DNA from: Shewanella inventionis
Lineage (GTDB): Bacteria; Pseudomonadota; Gammaproteobacteria; Enterobacterales; Shewanellaceae
NCBI RefSeq assembly: GCF_014641855.1
Contig: NZ_BMII01000016.1
Span: forward strand, 75,770-123,978
Reading direction: 5' to 3'
Length of the DNA stretch: 48,209 nt
Below are positions 7,679-16,996 of this stretch, in pieces. Position numbers and translations under genes: made by a program. Each line of letters opens with the position of its first letter. Position 1 is the first letter of the stretch. The notes beneath the pieces are model-generated. The model saw nothing but the letters and a program-made list of their open reading frames with translations. It was not told the DNA's origin and made no database searches.

Positions 7679-8665
7679 ATGAATAACCAAAATAATCAAT
7701 TAAACCCAGATGCACAATTTCAACCCTACACCACCCAACCAATGGGAAGCTTGGCGGACGACGAAATCGACCTTCGTGAGTTGTTTTCTGTCATCTGGCA
7801 GGGCAAATGGCTAATCATTGCCATTACCTTTGTGTTTGCAGTGGCATCAGTTGCTTTTGCAATTAGCCAACCCAACATATATAAGTCAGAGGCGCTGTTA
7901 TCACCGGCCGACGCAGAGCAAGGTGGTGGTGGATTAGCAGCACTAGCTGGTCAGTTTGGTGGTCTTGCATCTATGGCGGGTATTAATTTAGGCAGCGGTG
8001 GTGGAGTAGATAAAACTCAAATGGCCATCGAGGTGATGAAGTCACGCCAATTCGCCAGTGAGTTTATTCAAAAGCACAATATATTGGCTGATTTAATGGC
8101 TGCCGAAAAATGGAATATGGCAGACAACACATTGTCTTACGATGCTGAAATATACGACGTATCGCAAAACAAATGGATACGCGAGGTTGAAGCACCTTTT
8201 AAGCCAGAACCGTCAATGCAAGAGGCATTCAAAGTATTCAGTAAAATCATCGCGGTAAATGCAGCAAAAGACACAGGCATGGTAACAGTATCTGTAGAGC
8301 ATCTTTCTCCATCCGTTGCCCAGCAATGGGTTAATTGGTTAGTGCAAGACATCAACACAGTAATGAAAGAGCGTGACGTTGCAGAGGCCATTAAAAGCAC
8401 CGAGTTTCTAGAGTCAAAAATTCAACAAACCAACGTTGCTGATATCCGTTCGATTTTATACAAACTAGTCGAAGAGCAAGCTAAAACAATTATGTTTGCA
8501 GAAGTACGCGACGAATATGTATTTAAAACAATCGACCCAGCACTAATACCAGAAGAAAAAGCCAAACCTAAACGTGCGCTAATCTGCGTATTAGGCACCA
8601 TGCTCGGTGGCATGTTAGGTGTCATGTTCGTATTAATTCGTTATTTTGTAAAAAAAGAAGATTAA
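7679..8665 (+). CDS. wzz: Wzz-family polysaccharide chain-length determinant
   Basis: The 328-residue inner-membrane co-polymerase has a first membrane segment at about residues 43-63 (GKWLIIAITFVFAVASVAF), preceded by the typical DDEIDLRELFSVIWQ motif. A periplasmic helical domain follows, and a second membrane segment at about 300-323 comes after PEEKAKPKRALI, the conserved Pro-rich entry of Wzz proteins. There is no C-terminal kinase domain, so it is Wzz rather than Wzc. It should set modal chain length together with the Wzy encoded 10 kb downstream. The Gly-rich stretch near residues 84-110 (GGGGLAALAGQFGGLASM) is typical of the periplasmic base region in Shewanella/Vibrio homologues. The ATG at 7679 has only a weak ribosome site. 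Confidence 0.9.
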   Translation: MNNQNNQLNPDAQFQPYTTQPMGSLADDEIDLRELFSVIWQGKWLIIAITFVFAVASVAFAISQPNIYKSEALLSPADAEQGGGGLAALAGQFGGLASMAGINLGSGGGVDKTQMAIEVMKSRQFASEFIQKHNILADLMAAEKWNMADNTLSYDAEIYDVSQNKWIREVEAPFKPEPSMQEAFKVFSKIIAVNAAKDTGMVTVSVEHLSPSVAQQWVNWLVQDINTVMKERDVAEAIKSTEFLESKIQQTNVADIRSILYKLVEEQAKTIMFAEVRDEYVFKTIDPALIPEEKAKPKRALICVLGTMLGGMLGVMFVLIRYFVKKED

Positions 8666-8868
8666 AAAATTAGCCTATTGGGACTGTTTTAAGAAAAAAC
8701 GAAAAACCAAGGCTCTATAAGGGATAGCGACAAATCGACTGTCTCAAAATGGATAAAATGTGTCTCAGCTTGAGTTGAAAGGCTGAGATTGGAAAGTGTG
8801 ATTATTCAATTCACAACGTCTAAATTAAACTTGTTTTTAGACAGGTAATACATCTTGGAAACATAAAA
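8666..8868. other. Intergenic gap between wzz and rmlB
   Basis: A stem tctcagc/gctgaga (8763-8769 with 8782-8788) is present without a T run. The rest is unique sequence. I see no clear promoter and no CTAG repeats. The gap separates conserved-type envelope genes from the strain-specific sugar genes. Confidence 0.4.
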
Positions 8869-9948
8869 ATGAAAATTTTAGTCACAGGTGGAGCTGGTTT
8901 CATTGGCTCTGCAGTCGTACGTCATATCATCAATAATACACAAGATAGTGTTATCAATGTCGATAAATTAACTTACGCTGGTAACCTCGAGTCGTTAGCG
9001 AGTATTGAGTCAAATGAACGCTATGTGTTCGAACAAGTTGATATTTGTGACCGCGCTGAATTAGACAGAGTTTTCGCACAATGCCAACCCGATGCAGTTA
9101 TGCATTTAGCAGCAGAGTCACATGTTGATCGTTCTATCACCGGTCCTGCAGATTTTATTCAAACAAATATCGTGGGTACTTACACTCTTCTTGAAGCGAC
9201 AAGAGCGTATTGGAACACATTGGCTGAAGCTGCTAAGCAAGGATTTCGTTTCCATCATATATCGACCGATGAAGTTTATGGTGATTTACCTCATCCTGAT
9301 GAACAAGATGGGCAGAGCTCAAATGAAGCGCTGCCATTATTTACTGAAGAAACATCTTATGCACCAAGCAGTCCTTATTCAGCATCTAAAGCATCAAGTG
9401 ATCACCTAGTCAGATCGTGGTTACGTACGTACGGATTACCAACCGTTGTGACTAACTGCTCTAACAACTATGGTCCCTATCATTTTCCTGAGAAGTTAAT
9501 CCCGTTAGTGATCCTGAATGCGTTAGAAGGGAAACCACTTCCTATTTACGGTAAAGGTGACCAAATTCGTGATTGGCTCTATGTTGAAGATCATGCTCGT
9601 GCACTCTATAAAGTAGTGACGACGGGTATAGTCGGTGAGACTTACAATATTGGTGGTCACAATGAGAAACAAAATATTGAAGTGGTCAAAACCATTTGCA
9701 GTATTCTAGATACCCTAGTGCCTAAAGACACGTTATACGCTGAGCAAATCACTTATGTCACAGACCGACCTGGTCATGACCGTCGTTATGCAATTGACTC
9801 AAGTAAAATGAGTCATGAGCTTAATTGGCAACCAGAAGAAACATTCGAAACTGGCTTACGTAAAACAGTTGAATGGTATTTAGCTAACCAAACCTGGTGC
9901 CAGCATGTACAAGATGGTAGCTACCAACGGGAACGTTTAGGCATCTAG
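8869..9948 (+). CDS. rmlB: dTDP-glucose 4,6-dehydratase
   Basis: The 359-residue extended SDR enzyme converts dTDP-glucose to dTDP-4-keto-6-deoxyglucose, the branch point for rhamnose, Fuc3N, Qui3N and related sugars. The NAD-binding motif GGAGFIGS is at residues 7-14, the catalytic region [11 protein letters not shown] near 130, and [10 protein letters not shown] near residue 170 supplies the Tyr and Lys. [17 protein letters not shown] and [13 protein letters not shown] complete the RmlB signature. Length is normal. It is the first of the sugar-nucleotide genes. No rmlC or rmlD follows; instead a ketoisomerase and an aminotransferase do, so rhamnose is not the expected product of this operon. 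Confidence 0.96.
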   Translation: MKILVTGGAGFIGSAVVRHIINNTQDSVINVDKLTYAGNLESLASIESNERYVFEQVDICDRAELDRVFAQCQPDAVMHLAAESHVDRSITGPADFIQTNIVGTYTLLEATRAYWNTLAEAAKQGFRFHHISTDEVYGDLPHPDEQDGQSSNEALPLFTEETSYAPSSPYSASKASSDHLVRSWLRTYGLPTVVTNCSNNYGPYHFPEKLIPLVILNALEGKPLPIYGKGDQIRDWLYVEDHARALYKVVTTGIVGETYNIGGHNEKQNIEVVKTICSILDTLVPKDTLYAEQITYVTDRPGHDRRYAIDSSKMSHELNWQPEETFETGLRKTVEWYLANQTWCQHVQDGSYQRERLGI

Positions 9949-10014
9949 CTTTTTATTTTTTGGCCCTATTTTTTCTAGAACCTAGGGCCTATTTATCTAG
10001 GGACTTATTTATAT
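9949..10014. repeat. Short CTAG-repeat remnant between rmlB and rmlA
   Basis: The gap contains ttctagaacctagggcct and tatctaggg, minimal pieces of the locus-wide CTAG family. It is the last such remnant before the repeat-free O-antigen core. Confidence 0.55.
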
Positions 10015-10881
10015 ATGAAAGGCATCATTTTAGCCGGTGGTTCTGGTACTCGCTTGTATCCAATTACAAAGGGAATATCTAAACAACTATTGCCTGTTTA
10101 CGACAAACCAATGATTTACTACCCAATATCTGTACTGATGTTAGCGGGTATACGTGAAATTTTGATAATTACTACTCCAGATGATCAGTCTTCTTTCCAT
10201 CGTTTGCTCGGAGATGGCGATGATTTTGGTATTAAGCTCGAATATGCTGTCCAGGATAAACCGAATGGGTTGGCAGAAGCTTTTCTTATCGGTGAATCTT
10301 TTATTGGGAAGGAAAGTGTATGTCTTGCATTAGGCGATAATATATTTTGGGGGCAGGGTTTTTCTCCAATTCTTAAAAAAGCGGCATCTAGGCAATCAGG
10401 AGCAACAGTGTTTGGTTATCAGGTCAAAGATCCCGAGAGGTTTGGTGTTGTTGAATTTGATGAAAACCAAAAAGCGATAAGTATTGAAGAAAAACCTAGC
10501 ATACCAAAATCAAATTTTGCGGTTACTGGTTTATATTTCTATGATAATCGTGTTGTAGAAATTGCCAAAAATGTTATGCCATCACCAAGAGGCGAATTGG
10601 AAATAACAAGTATTAACCAAGCTTACCTAGAACTTGAGGATTTACATGTTGAGTTATTAGGGCGTGGTTTTGCCTGGTTAGATACTGGAACTTATGACAG
10701 CCTATTAGAAGCGGCAACATTTGTTGAAACTATAGAAAAACGACAAGGTTTTAAAATTGCTTGTCTAGAGGAAATCGCTTTTCGGCAAAAATGGCTCACT
10801 AAAGATGAAGTGTGTGCAACAGCTAAATCATTAAGTAAAAACAGTTATGGTGAATATTTATTCCAGTTAGTTAAGGATTAA
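10015..10881 (+). CDS. rmlA: Glucose-1-phosphate thymidylyltransferase
   Basis: The 288-residue nucleotidyltransferase makes dTDP-glucose from glucose-1-phosphate and dTTP. The N-terminal signature [20 protein letters not shown] (residues 8-27) binds the nucleotide. [10 protein letters not shown] (about 107-116) carries the metal-binding Asp, FGVVEFDE and EEKP motifs follow, and [14 protein letters not shown] lies near 223-236. Length is typical (about 290). It feeds RmlB. Its stop overlaps the next start by one base, so it is coupled to the ketoisomerase gene. Confidence 0.96.
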   Translation: MKGIILAGGSGTRLYPITKGISKQLLPVYDKPMIYYPISVLMLAGIREILIITTPDDQSSFHRLLGDGDDFGIKLEYAVQDKPNGLAEAFLIGESFIGKESVCLALGDNIFWGQGFSPILKKAASRQSGATVFGYQVKDPERFGVVEFDENQKAISIEEKPSIPKSNFAVTGLYFYDNRVVEIAKNVMPSPRGELEITSINQAYLELEDLHVELLGRGFAWLDTGTYDSLLEAATFVETIEKRQGFKIACLEEIAFRQKWLTKDEVCATAKSLSKNSYGEYLFQLVKD

Positions 10882-11300
10882 TGATGAGTTTGATTAATGT
10901 AATAGATTTGAAGTCATTAGGTGACGAACGTGGAGAATTAGTTTCAATTGAAGGAAGTGTAGATTTATCATTTGAAATTAAGCGTGTATATTTTTTATAT
11001 AACACATCGTCTAATTGTGCAAGAGGTTTCCATGCACATAAAAATTTAAAGCAATTGGCTATATGTGTTAGTGGTCAGTGTGATTTTATTCTAGATGACG
11101 GAAATAGTAGGGAAACCGTAAAACTATCTTCGCCTACTAAAGGCTTACTCATTGATAATATGATTTGGCGAGAAATGCACAATTTTAGCCATGATTGTGT
11201 ACTAATGGTACTAGCTAGTGAGTTGTATAATGAGTCCGATTATATTCGGGATTATTCAGGTTTTTTAAATAGCAAGAGTTGTAATAAGGAGACGAAATGA
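10881..11300 (+). CDS. fdtA: dTDP-4-keto-6-deoxyglucose 3,4-ketoisomerase (FdtA/QdtA type)
   Basis: The 139-residue cupin has the WxcM-like fold. The motif ARGFHAHKNLKQ (about residues 48-59) carries the His pair used for catalysis, and ICVSGQCDFILDDG follows. FdtA gives the galacto and QdtA the gluco 3-keto product, which is then transaminated at C3 to Fuc3N or Qui3N; sequence alone does not let me choose. The first ATG overlaps the rmlA stop; a second ATG at 10884 has better spacing from AAGGA. Its 3' end overlaps the next gene in an ATGA. Confidence 0.85.
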   Translation: MMSLINVIDLKSLGDERGELVSIEGSVDLSFEIKRVYFLYNTSSNCARGFHAHKNLKQLAICVSGQCDFILDDGNSRETVKLSSPTKGLLIDNMIWREMHNFSHDCVLMVLASELYNESDYIRDYSGFLNSKSCNKETK

Positions 11301-12358
11301 AGAAAATTATGATCGCGGGTGCTGGCGGAGCTCCTTCTGAAGGTGTTATCAACTCATTGCTTAAATCTGGGAATGAAATTATATATGGATTAGGCTCGGA
11401 ACCAACAGATTTAATTCTTTCCAATGCGGAAAGAAAATTTTTTGTACCTTACGCTGATACAATTGAGTACAAACCTGCGCTTTTGAAAATATTAAATGAA
11501 CAAAAACCCGATTTACTACATTTTCAAAATGATTTGGAAATATTTCATGCATCATTATTTCGAGATGAGATATTGAAAACCGGGGTCAAATTATTTATGC
11601 CAGAACACAATGTTATCGACACTTGTGTACACAAACATAAATCATATGAGGCTTTTAAAAATGCAGGTGTAAAAGTGCCTCGTAATATATTTATAAATAA
11701 TGAAGAAGATCTAAAACAATCTTTTATCGAACTTGCGGATAACAATGGAAAAATCTGGTTAAGAGCGTCTTCAATTGGTGGCGGAGGTAAAGGTGCTATT
11801 CCAACGTCTGACTATGCACTTGCAAAATCTTGGATAGACCACTACAACGGATGGGGGGATTTTGTTGCTGCAGAAATGCTTTGTGCAGATACAATTACAT
11901 GGTTATCAATTTGGCATAACGGCGAATTAGTTGTTGCTCAAACTCGAGCTCGAAAAGGTTGGACACATGGGAATAGAAGCATTTCTGGTGTAACAGGAGT
12001 TACAAAAGTTGGTGTAACCTGTTCAGATGATTTGGTGAGTAAGATTGCAATCGAAACTGTTAAATCAGTAAGTGATAAGCCTCATGGAATATTTGGGGTT
12101 GATATGGCTTATGATAAAGGTGGTATACCTAATCCAACAGAAATAAATATTTCTCGATTTTTTACTACTGTTCAATTTTTTACAGAAGCAGGTTTGAATA
12201 TGCCTGAAATATTCAAAGATATTGCACTTTATAATAAATTTCCAACTCTTAATAAAGTGATTAATCCATTACCTAATGACTTGTTATGGTTGAGAGGAAT
12301 GGACACTAAACCTAAATTAATGACTGCTGATGAAATTGAAAGTGGAATTATATTTTAA
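11297..12358 (+). CDS. ATP-grasp family ligase, carbamoyl-phosphate-synthase-like
   Basis: The 353-residue protein begins KKIMIAGAGGAPSEGV, a Rossmann-like pre-ATP-grasp segment. It then shows the ATP-grasp core: a KSYEAFKNAGVKVPRN linker near residue 115, a glycine-rich nucleotide loop SIGGGGKGAI near 160, and metal-binding acidic and Asn residues in PTEINISRF near 280. Such enzymes form amide or peptide-like bonds from a carboxylate, ATP and an amine. In O-antigen clusters they are suspected to amidate uronic acids or attach amino acids to amino sugars. The substrate here is unknown. GGAG-type ribosome site six bases before the ATG; ATGA overlap upstream and TAATG overlap downstream. Confidence 0.75.
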   Translation: MKKIMIAGAGGAPSEGVINSLLKSGNEIIYGLGSEPTDLILSNAERKFFVPYADTIEYKPALLKILNEQKPDLLHFQNDLEIFHASLFRDEILKTGVKLFMPEHNVIDTCVHKHKSYEAFKNAGVKVPRNIFINNEEDLKQSFIELADNNGKIWLRASSIGGGGKGAIPTSDYALAKSWIDHYNGWGDFVAAEMLCADTITWLSIWHNGELVVAQTRARKGWTHGNRSISGVTGVTKVGVTCSDDLVSKIAIETVKSVSDKPHGIFGVDMAYDKGGIPNPTEINISRFFTTVQFFTEAGLNMPEIFKDIALYNKFPTLNKVINPLPNDLLWLRGMDTKPKLMTADEIESGIIF

Positions 12359-13245
12359 TGAAAGTGCTTTTGACTGGTGTAAATGGATTTATTGGTTCGA
12401 AGTTGACTAGGAAATTATTAGATAATTTGGGTCCAAACAATATAATAGCTTTAACATCTAAAAAGCATTCCGAAGTCAAAGCAATCCTCTACGATGAATT
12501 CTTTGATGTTAGTAGCGAAGATGAACTATTATTTTCTGATGTGGAAATAATAGTTCATGTCGGATCATTTACACCGAAGGATAGAGCGGATTCGAATTTG
12601 ATCATGAAATGTAGTGAAAACATCATATTTACCAGTAAACTACTGAGCAGAGAGTTTAAGAATCTGAAGAAAATTATTTATTTTAGTACTCTTGATGTTT
12701 ATGAAAACTATAACTTATATACAGAGAACACTCCGATTAAGCCAATTAGCTTATATGGCGAATCGAAATATTATTGTGAAAAAATGATAGAATGTTTTTG
12801 TAAGGAAAGGAATGTTGATTGTAATATTTTACGTGTTGGACATGTGTATGGTCCTGGGGAAGAAGCTTATAAAAAATTCCTACCCATTGCGATACAAAAG
12901 ATTCTATTAGGGCAAGAAGTTGAACTCTGGGGGGATGGGGGGGATTTGCGAAGTTTTATTTATATTGATGATGTTGTTACTGCTTGCATTAATTCAATGG
13001 CTAAACCTAAACTCCCTAAAGTAATTAATGTTGTTAGTGGTTTTTCTATATCAATGAAGGAACTGTTGTTTAAAATAGGTAAGCTTAGCAATCGTGATGT
13101 TAAGATAAAAAGTATTGAAACTTCAAATGCGAAAAATGACATTGTTTTTGATAATAGGTTATTAAAAAAATATTTGCTCCCTACTGAAACTGACTTTGAT
13201 ATAGGTTTATTAAAAGAAGTTGAATACTTTAAGAGAAAGCTATGA
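12358..13245 (+). CDS. NAD-dependent epimerase/dehydratase (extended SDR)
   Basis: The 295-residue SDR has the N-terminal nucleotide motif TGVNGFIGSKL (residues 6-16), STLDVYE near 115, the active-site YGESK near 138, and GHVYGPGEEAY and RSFIYIDDVV further on. These are sugar-nucleotide epimerase/reductase features. It is shorter than RmlB or GalE (about 330-360) but complete. It overlaps its neighbours by 1 and 4 bases, so it is translationally coupled to the ATP-grasp and HAD genes and probably acts with them on one substrate. That substrate cannot be read from sequence. Confidence 0.75.
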   Translation: MKVLLTGVNGFIGSKLTRKLLDNLGPNNIIALTSKKHSEVKAILYDEFFDVSSEDELLFSDVEIIVHVGSFTPKDRADSNLIMKCSENIIFTSKLLSREFKNLKKIIYFSTLDVYENYNLYTENTPIKPISLYGESKYYCEKMIECFCKERNVDCNILRVGHVYGPGEEAYKKFLPIAIQKILLGQEVELWGDGGDLRSFIYIDDVVTACINSMAKPKLPKVINVVSGFSISMKELLFKIGKLSNRDVKIKSIETSNAKNDIVFDNRLLKKYLLPTETDFDIGLLKEVEYFKRKL

Positions 13246-13859
13246 ATATAATATTTGATTTTGATGGAACCATTCTGAACTCAAAACGACGATTGTATGA
13301 ACTTTTTCAGCAACTGTTTATTCGTTCAGACTTAAGTTTCGAAGAATACTGGTATTTTAAGCAAGCAGGTATTTCAAATCAGGAAATTTTAAGCAGAGAA
13401 TTTGGTTTGTCTGTATTAAAACAAGCTGAATTTACTAAGAATTGGATGGCGTTGATAGAAACAGAAAAGTTTTTAGATTTTGATTTATTATTCTCAGATG
13501 CTAAAAAGGCACTCACTGAACTAGCTAGTGAATATAGTTTACATCTTTGCACCGCAAGGCAAAATGAAAAGGCAGTTAGTCTTCAGTTAGAAAAGTTCGG
13601 GATTATTAAACTTTTTGATAATGTATTAGTAACTAAGCAGCAAATGAGTAAGAAAGAACTTATTGAGCAGAATATAATAGATATAGATAGAAACGATTGG
13701 CTTGTTGGTGATACAGGTGAGGATATTAAAGTTGGAAAGTCCCTTGGAATACGTACTTGTGTTGTCACATGTGGTTTCTTGTCTAGAGAATTATTAGAGT
13801 TATATCAACCTGAATTGATTATTAACTCTGTAGGTGATTTTTCCTCTTTTTTGAAATAA
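13242..13859 (+). CDS. HAD-superfamily phosphatase
   Basis: The 205-residue haloacid-dehalogenase-like hydrolase has motif I DFDGTILNS at residues 5-13 (nucleophile Asp and general acid Asp), motif II Thr in LCTARQNEK near 105, a Lys near residue 144, and motif IV GDTGEDIKVG near residue 150. The cap region between motifs I and II fits the phosphoglycolate-phosphatase group. It likely removes phosphate from a sugar or small-molecule intermediate made in this operon; the exact substrate is unknown. It starts inside the stop of the SDR gene (ATGA). Confidence 0.8.
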   Translation: MNIIFDFDGTILNSKRRLYELFQQLFIRSDLSFEEYWYFKQAGISNQEILSREFGLSVLKQAEFTKNWMALIETEKFLDFDLLFSDAKKALTELASEYSLHLCTARQNEKAVSLQLEKFGIIKLFDNVLVTKQQMSKKELIEQNIIDIDRNDWLVGDTGEDIKVGKSLGIRTCVVTCGFLSRELLELYQPELIINSVGDFSSFLK

Positions 13860-13896
13860 AAGTCAGTTGGCTAGGCTTACTTTGGGGGTTAGATGT

Positions 13897-14490
13897 ATGA
13901 TATTAAATTCAATTTTTTTTCCTTTAAAACAAATGATTATGCTTTGTCTAAACACAAAGGTTACTGTTAGTGGACAACTGAAAATTTTAGGTGGAATACC
14001 TTACTTTAAAATACCTAAGAACGGTGAGGTTATTTTTGGTGATAATGTCGTTTTGAACTCAGACTTTAAAAAATCAAACACCGCACTAACTTTTCGCTGT
14101 AAATTTATAACTGGTTATAATGGTAAAATAATTGTTGGTAAGAATACCATGTTTAATGGTGTATGCGTGGTTTCTTATGATGAAGTAATAATCGGGGACA
14201 ATTGTCAGATTGCTTCATCAACTATGATTGCAGATACTAATTTTCATCCGGTGGAACCTTTTCAACGAGAATTACAAGTAAGTGGAAAACCTTTCTCACT
14301 TGAAAGTGTTAAACATGAAAAAATCTTTATTGGAAATAATGTTTGGATAGGATGGAATTGTACCATTTTAAAAGGTGTAGAAATTGGGGAAAATTCTATT
14401 GTAGCAGCAGGAAGTGTCGTTACGTCAGGTAAGTACCCTTCCAATTGTATAATTGCAGGCAATCCAAGTAAAGTTGTCAAATTAATATAA
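13897..14490 (+). CDS. Hexapeptide-repeat acyltransferase (left-handed beta-helix)
   Basis: The product is about 197 residues. The C-terminal half is a left-handed beta-helix with hexad-like strings (IFIGNNVWIGWNCTILKGV, then IGENSIVAAGSVV) and IAGNPSKVV at the end, as in CatB/WcaF/maltose-acetyltransferase types. ADTNFHPV contains the catalytic His region. I prefer ATG at 13897, which has GGGGG eight bases upstream, over the TTG at 13867. Lying between the ketoisomerase and the aminotransferase it could be the N-acetyltransferase of the 3-amino sugar (FdtC/QdtC role), but the sequence type looks more like an O-acetyltransferase. Either is possible. Confidence 0.8.
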   Translation: MILNSIFFPLKQMIMLCLNTKVTVSGQLKILGGIPYFKIPKNGEVIFGDNVVLNSDFKKSNTALTFRCKFITGYNGKIIVGKNTMFNGVCVVSYDEVIIGDNCQIASSTMIADTNFHPVEPFQRELQVSGKPFSLESVKHEKIFIGNNVWIGWNCTILKGVEIGENSIVAAGSVVTSGKYPSNCIIAGNPSKVVKLI

Positions 14491-14501
14491 AGTAGATAAT
14501 T

Positions 14502-15605
14502 ATGATTAAATTTTTAGATCTAAAAGCGGTTAATGCTCAATATGAACAAGAGTTGAAAGATGCATGTTCTAGGGTTATTGATTCTGGTTGGTTTATTATG
14601 GGTAGCGAACTTTCAAACTTTGAAACAGAATTTGCTGATTTCTGCGGAGTCAAGCATGCTATAGGAGTTGCTAACGGCTTAGATGCATTAATATTATCTA
14701 TTCGTGCATGGAAGGCGTTAGGAAAGTTAAATGCTGGAGATGAAGTTATTGTTCAGGCAAATACTTACATTGCATCAATTTTAGCGATAACTGATAATGA
14801 TTTAATACCTGTTTTTGTTGAACCAAACCCCGTAACTTATAATCTGGATGCTGTAACAGTACGTCAAGCCATTTCTTCAAAGACTAAATTAATCCTCCCT
14901 GTACACCTTTATGGCCAAATTTCTCCAATGCCTGAATTAATGAATCTTGCAGAAGAGTTTGAACTTTTGGTACTTGAAGATTGTGCTCAATCTCATGGGG
15001 CTGAGCTAAATGGTAAACGTGCCGGGAGTTGGGGGAATGCTGCTGGATTTAGCTTTTATCCTGGTAAAAATCTGGGTGCAATTGGGGATGCAGGCGCAAT
15101 TACTACTGATGACGACATTTTTGCAGAAACAGTTAAAGCCCTTAGAAATTATGGTTCACATAAAAGATATGAAAATATCTACAGAGGTGTGAATAGTCGA
15201 CTAGATGAGATTCAAGCCGCAATGTTAAGGGTTAAATTAAATTTTTTACCAAAAGAAACCTTAAGACGTCAAGAAATTGCATCAAAGTATATGGCGAATA
15301 TAAAAAATTCATTAATATGCCTTCCAACGCGCTCAATAGAGTTGTCACATGTTTGGCATTTGTTTGTAATTCGTTGCGTTAAAAGAGATGAGTTGCAGGA
15401 GTTTCTAAATGCTGAAGGAATACAAACTATAATACATTATCCAATTCCTCCACATAAACAGAAGGCATATTCAGAGTTCAATGTATTAAATTTGCCTTTA
15501 ACAGAAACTTTACATCGCGAAGTACTATCAATTCCGTTGGACCCAACAATGACTGAAATTAGTGTCGATACTGTAATAGAAGCACTAAATAGGTTTACAA
15601 TTTGA
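14502..15605 (+). CDS. fdtB: DegT/DnrJ/EryC1/StrS sugar aminotransferase (FdtB/QdtB type)
   Basis: The 367-residue PLP enzyme begins [17 protein letters not shown]. It contains [16 protein letters not shown] (about 53-68), [19 protein letters not shown] with the PLP-ring Asp near 158, and the PLP-Lys in [16 protein letters not shown] near residue 186. [25 protein letters not shown] matches the C3-aminotransferases FdtB/QdtB closely. With rmlA, rmlB and the ketoisomerase it would yield dTDP-Fuc3N or dTDP-Qui3N. Length is normal. Its stop codon overlaps the TTG start of wzx in a TTGA. Confidence 0.9.
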   Translation: MIKFLDLKAVNAQYEQELKDACSRVIDSGWFIMGSELSNFETEFADFCGVKHAIGVANGLDALILSIRAWKALGKLNAGDEVIVQANTYIASILAITDNDLIPVFVEPNPVTYNLDAVTVRQAISSKTKLILPVHLYGQISPMPELMNLAEEFELLVLEDCAQSHGAELNGKRAGSWGNAAGFSFYPGKNLGAIGDAGAITTDDDIFAETVKALRNYGSHKRYENIYRGVNSRLDEIQAAMLRVKLNFLPKETLRRQEIASKYMANIKNSLICLPTRSIELSHVWHLFVIRCVKRDELQEFLNAEGIQTIIHYPIPPHKQKAYSEFNVLNLPLTETLHREVLSIPLDPTMTEISVDTVIEALNRFTI

Positions 15606-16852
15606 AAAGGTTGCTGAAAGTAACAGCTATGACAAGTATGCTAACTTTGCTTAGAATGGTTATGGGTTTTGTCATCGCAAAGTTTATTGCTGTATATACT
15701 GGACCATCAGGTCTAGCTATGCTTGGCCAAATTCAGAGCATGGTTGTGAGTCTTAATGGATTGATCAATGCTCCTGCTGGTAGTGGGGTTGTTAGATATA
15801 CATCAGAAAATTATAGAGACGGTTACCAAGCTTGCGCACCTTGGTGGCGTGCGTCTATACAATGGATTTTGATAGTTTCTGCTATTGTGATCCCTATAGG
15901 GTTTGTTTTTTCTGAATATTTATCTAATCAATTATTCCAAGATCCTTCTTTTAATTGGCTGATTGTAATAACTGTATGCCTATTACCTTTGGCAGCATTA
16001 GGGACAATATGTAATTCAGTTATTAATGGTCAGCAGCAGTACCGTCGTTATGTATCTCTTGGAATGGTATCTGTAGTTGTTTCTAGTTGCTTAATGGTTT
16101 TGCTTATTATTACGGCAAATATAGAAGGAGCATTATTTGCTACAGCTATTCAGTCTGGTTTGATAGGTTTGATCATGCTGTTGTTAAATTTTAAGCAGCC
16201 ATGGTTTAAGTTTCAATATTGGTGGGGGAAAACAGACCTAATAACTCGTAAATCTATCGGTGGTTACATGTTAATGGCTATAACGAGCGCATTGACAGTG
16301 CCGGTTTCTTTGATTTTAGTAAGAAATATGGTGATTGATCAACTTGGATGGGAAGCTGCTGGTTATTGGCAAGCTGTGTGGAGAATCTCTGATGTTTATA
16401 TTACTGTTATTACGATGGCGTTAAGTACATATTATCTGCCAAAACTATCTTCTTTAGTCGGTGTGGAATGTATTCTTAAAGAAGTGCGTAAAACTGTCAG
16501 TGTTATAATCCCGATAGTGATTGTTTTATCTTTAATTGTTTATTTTTTACGTGACTTCGCGATAGCTATTTTATTCACAGAAGAGTTCAGCGCAGCTCGT
16601 GATTTATTCGCCATACAACTAACTGCTAATGTAATAAAAATAACTGGTTGGCTATATGCGTATCCAATGTTATCGAGGGGCGCAACTAAATGGTATATTT
16701 CATCGGAGATTTTTTTCTCAATATCAATAGTTCTACTTAGTTACTTGTTCATCACTGGTTTTGGACTAAAAGGTATTGTTTTTGCCTCTTTGTTAAATAA
16801 TTCAATATATCTTTTTTTTGTGATGTCTAATATTAGGACATTTTCTAGATAA
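15602..16852 (+). CDS. wzx: O-antigen flippase Wzx (WzxE-like)
   Basis: The 416-residue integral membrane protein has about 10-12 hydrophobic segments. Its start, [20 protein letters not shown] then [20 protein letters not shown], is the characteristic N-terminus of the WzxE-like O-antigen translocases. It flips the undecaprenyl-linked repeat unit to the periplasm. The start is an unusual TTG at 15602, overlapping the aminotransferase stop (TTGA), so it relies on coupled translation. WzxE-type flippases often accompany fdtB-type genes, consistent with an amino-deoxyhexose in the unit. Confidence 0.88.
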   Translation: MKRLLKVTAMTSMLTLLRMVMGFVIAKFIAVYTGPSGLAMLGQIQSMVVSLNGLINAPAGSGVVRYTSENYRDGYQACAPWWRASIQWILIVSAIVIPIGFVFSEYLSNQLFQDPSFNWLIVITVCLLPLAALGTICNSVINGQQQYRRYVSLGMVSVVVSSCLMVLLIITANIEGALFATAIQSGLIGLIMLLLNFKQPWFKFQYWWGKTDLITRKSIGGYMLMAITSALTVPVSLILVRNMVIDQLGWEAAGYWQAVWRISDVYITVITMALSTYYLPKLSSLVGVECILKEVRKTVSVIIPIVIVLSLIVYFLRDFAIAILFTEEFSAARDLFAIQLTANVIKITGWLYAYPMLSRGATKWYISSEIFFSISIVLLSYLFITGFGLKGIVFASLLNNSIYLFFVMSNIRTFSR

Positions 16853-16996
16853 TAAAATTGATTAATTAGGGAAATTGGCTAATGTCATCATTTATTTATA
16901 CGTGTGTATATCAATTATGTTTTTCTTTTTAGAAAACTGAACAATTGGTCGAAAATAGGCCTATGCAATTCTAATATTTATAATTTAAGAGTCTAA

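Noticed and set aside
9122..9409. 95-codon plus-strand frame inside rmlB
   Set aside because: It is another frame of a conserved enzyme, without a ribosome site.
8869..15605. Full dTDP-rhamnose pathway
   Set aside because: rmlB and rmlA are present, but rmlC and rmlD are absent and a 3,4-ketoisomerase plus C3-aminotransferase are present instead.
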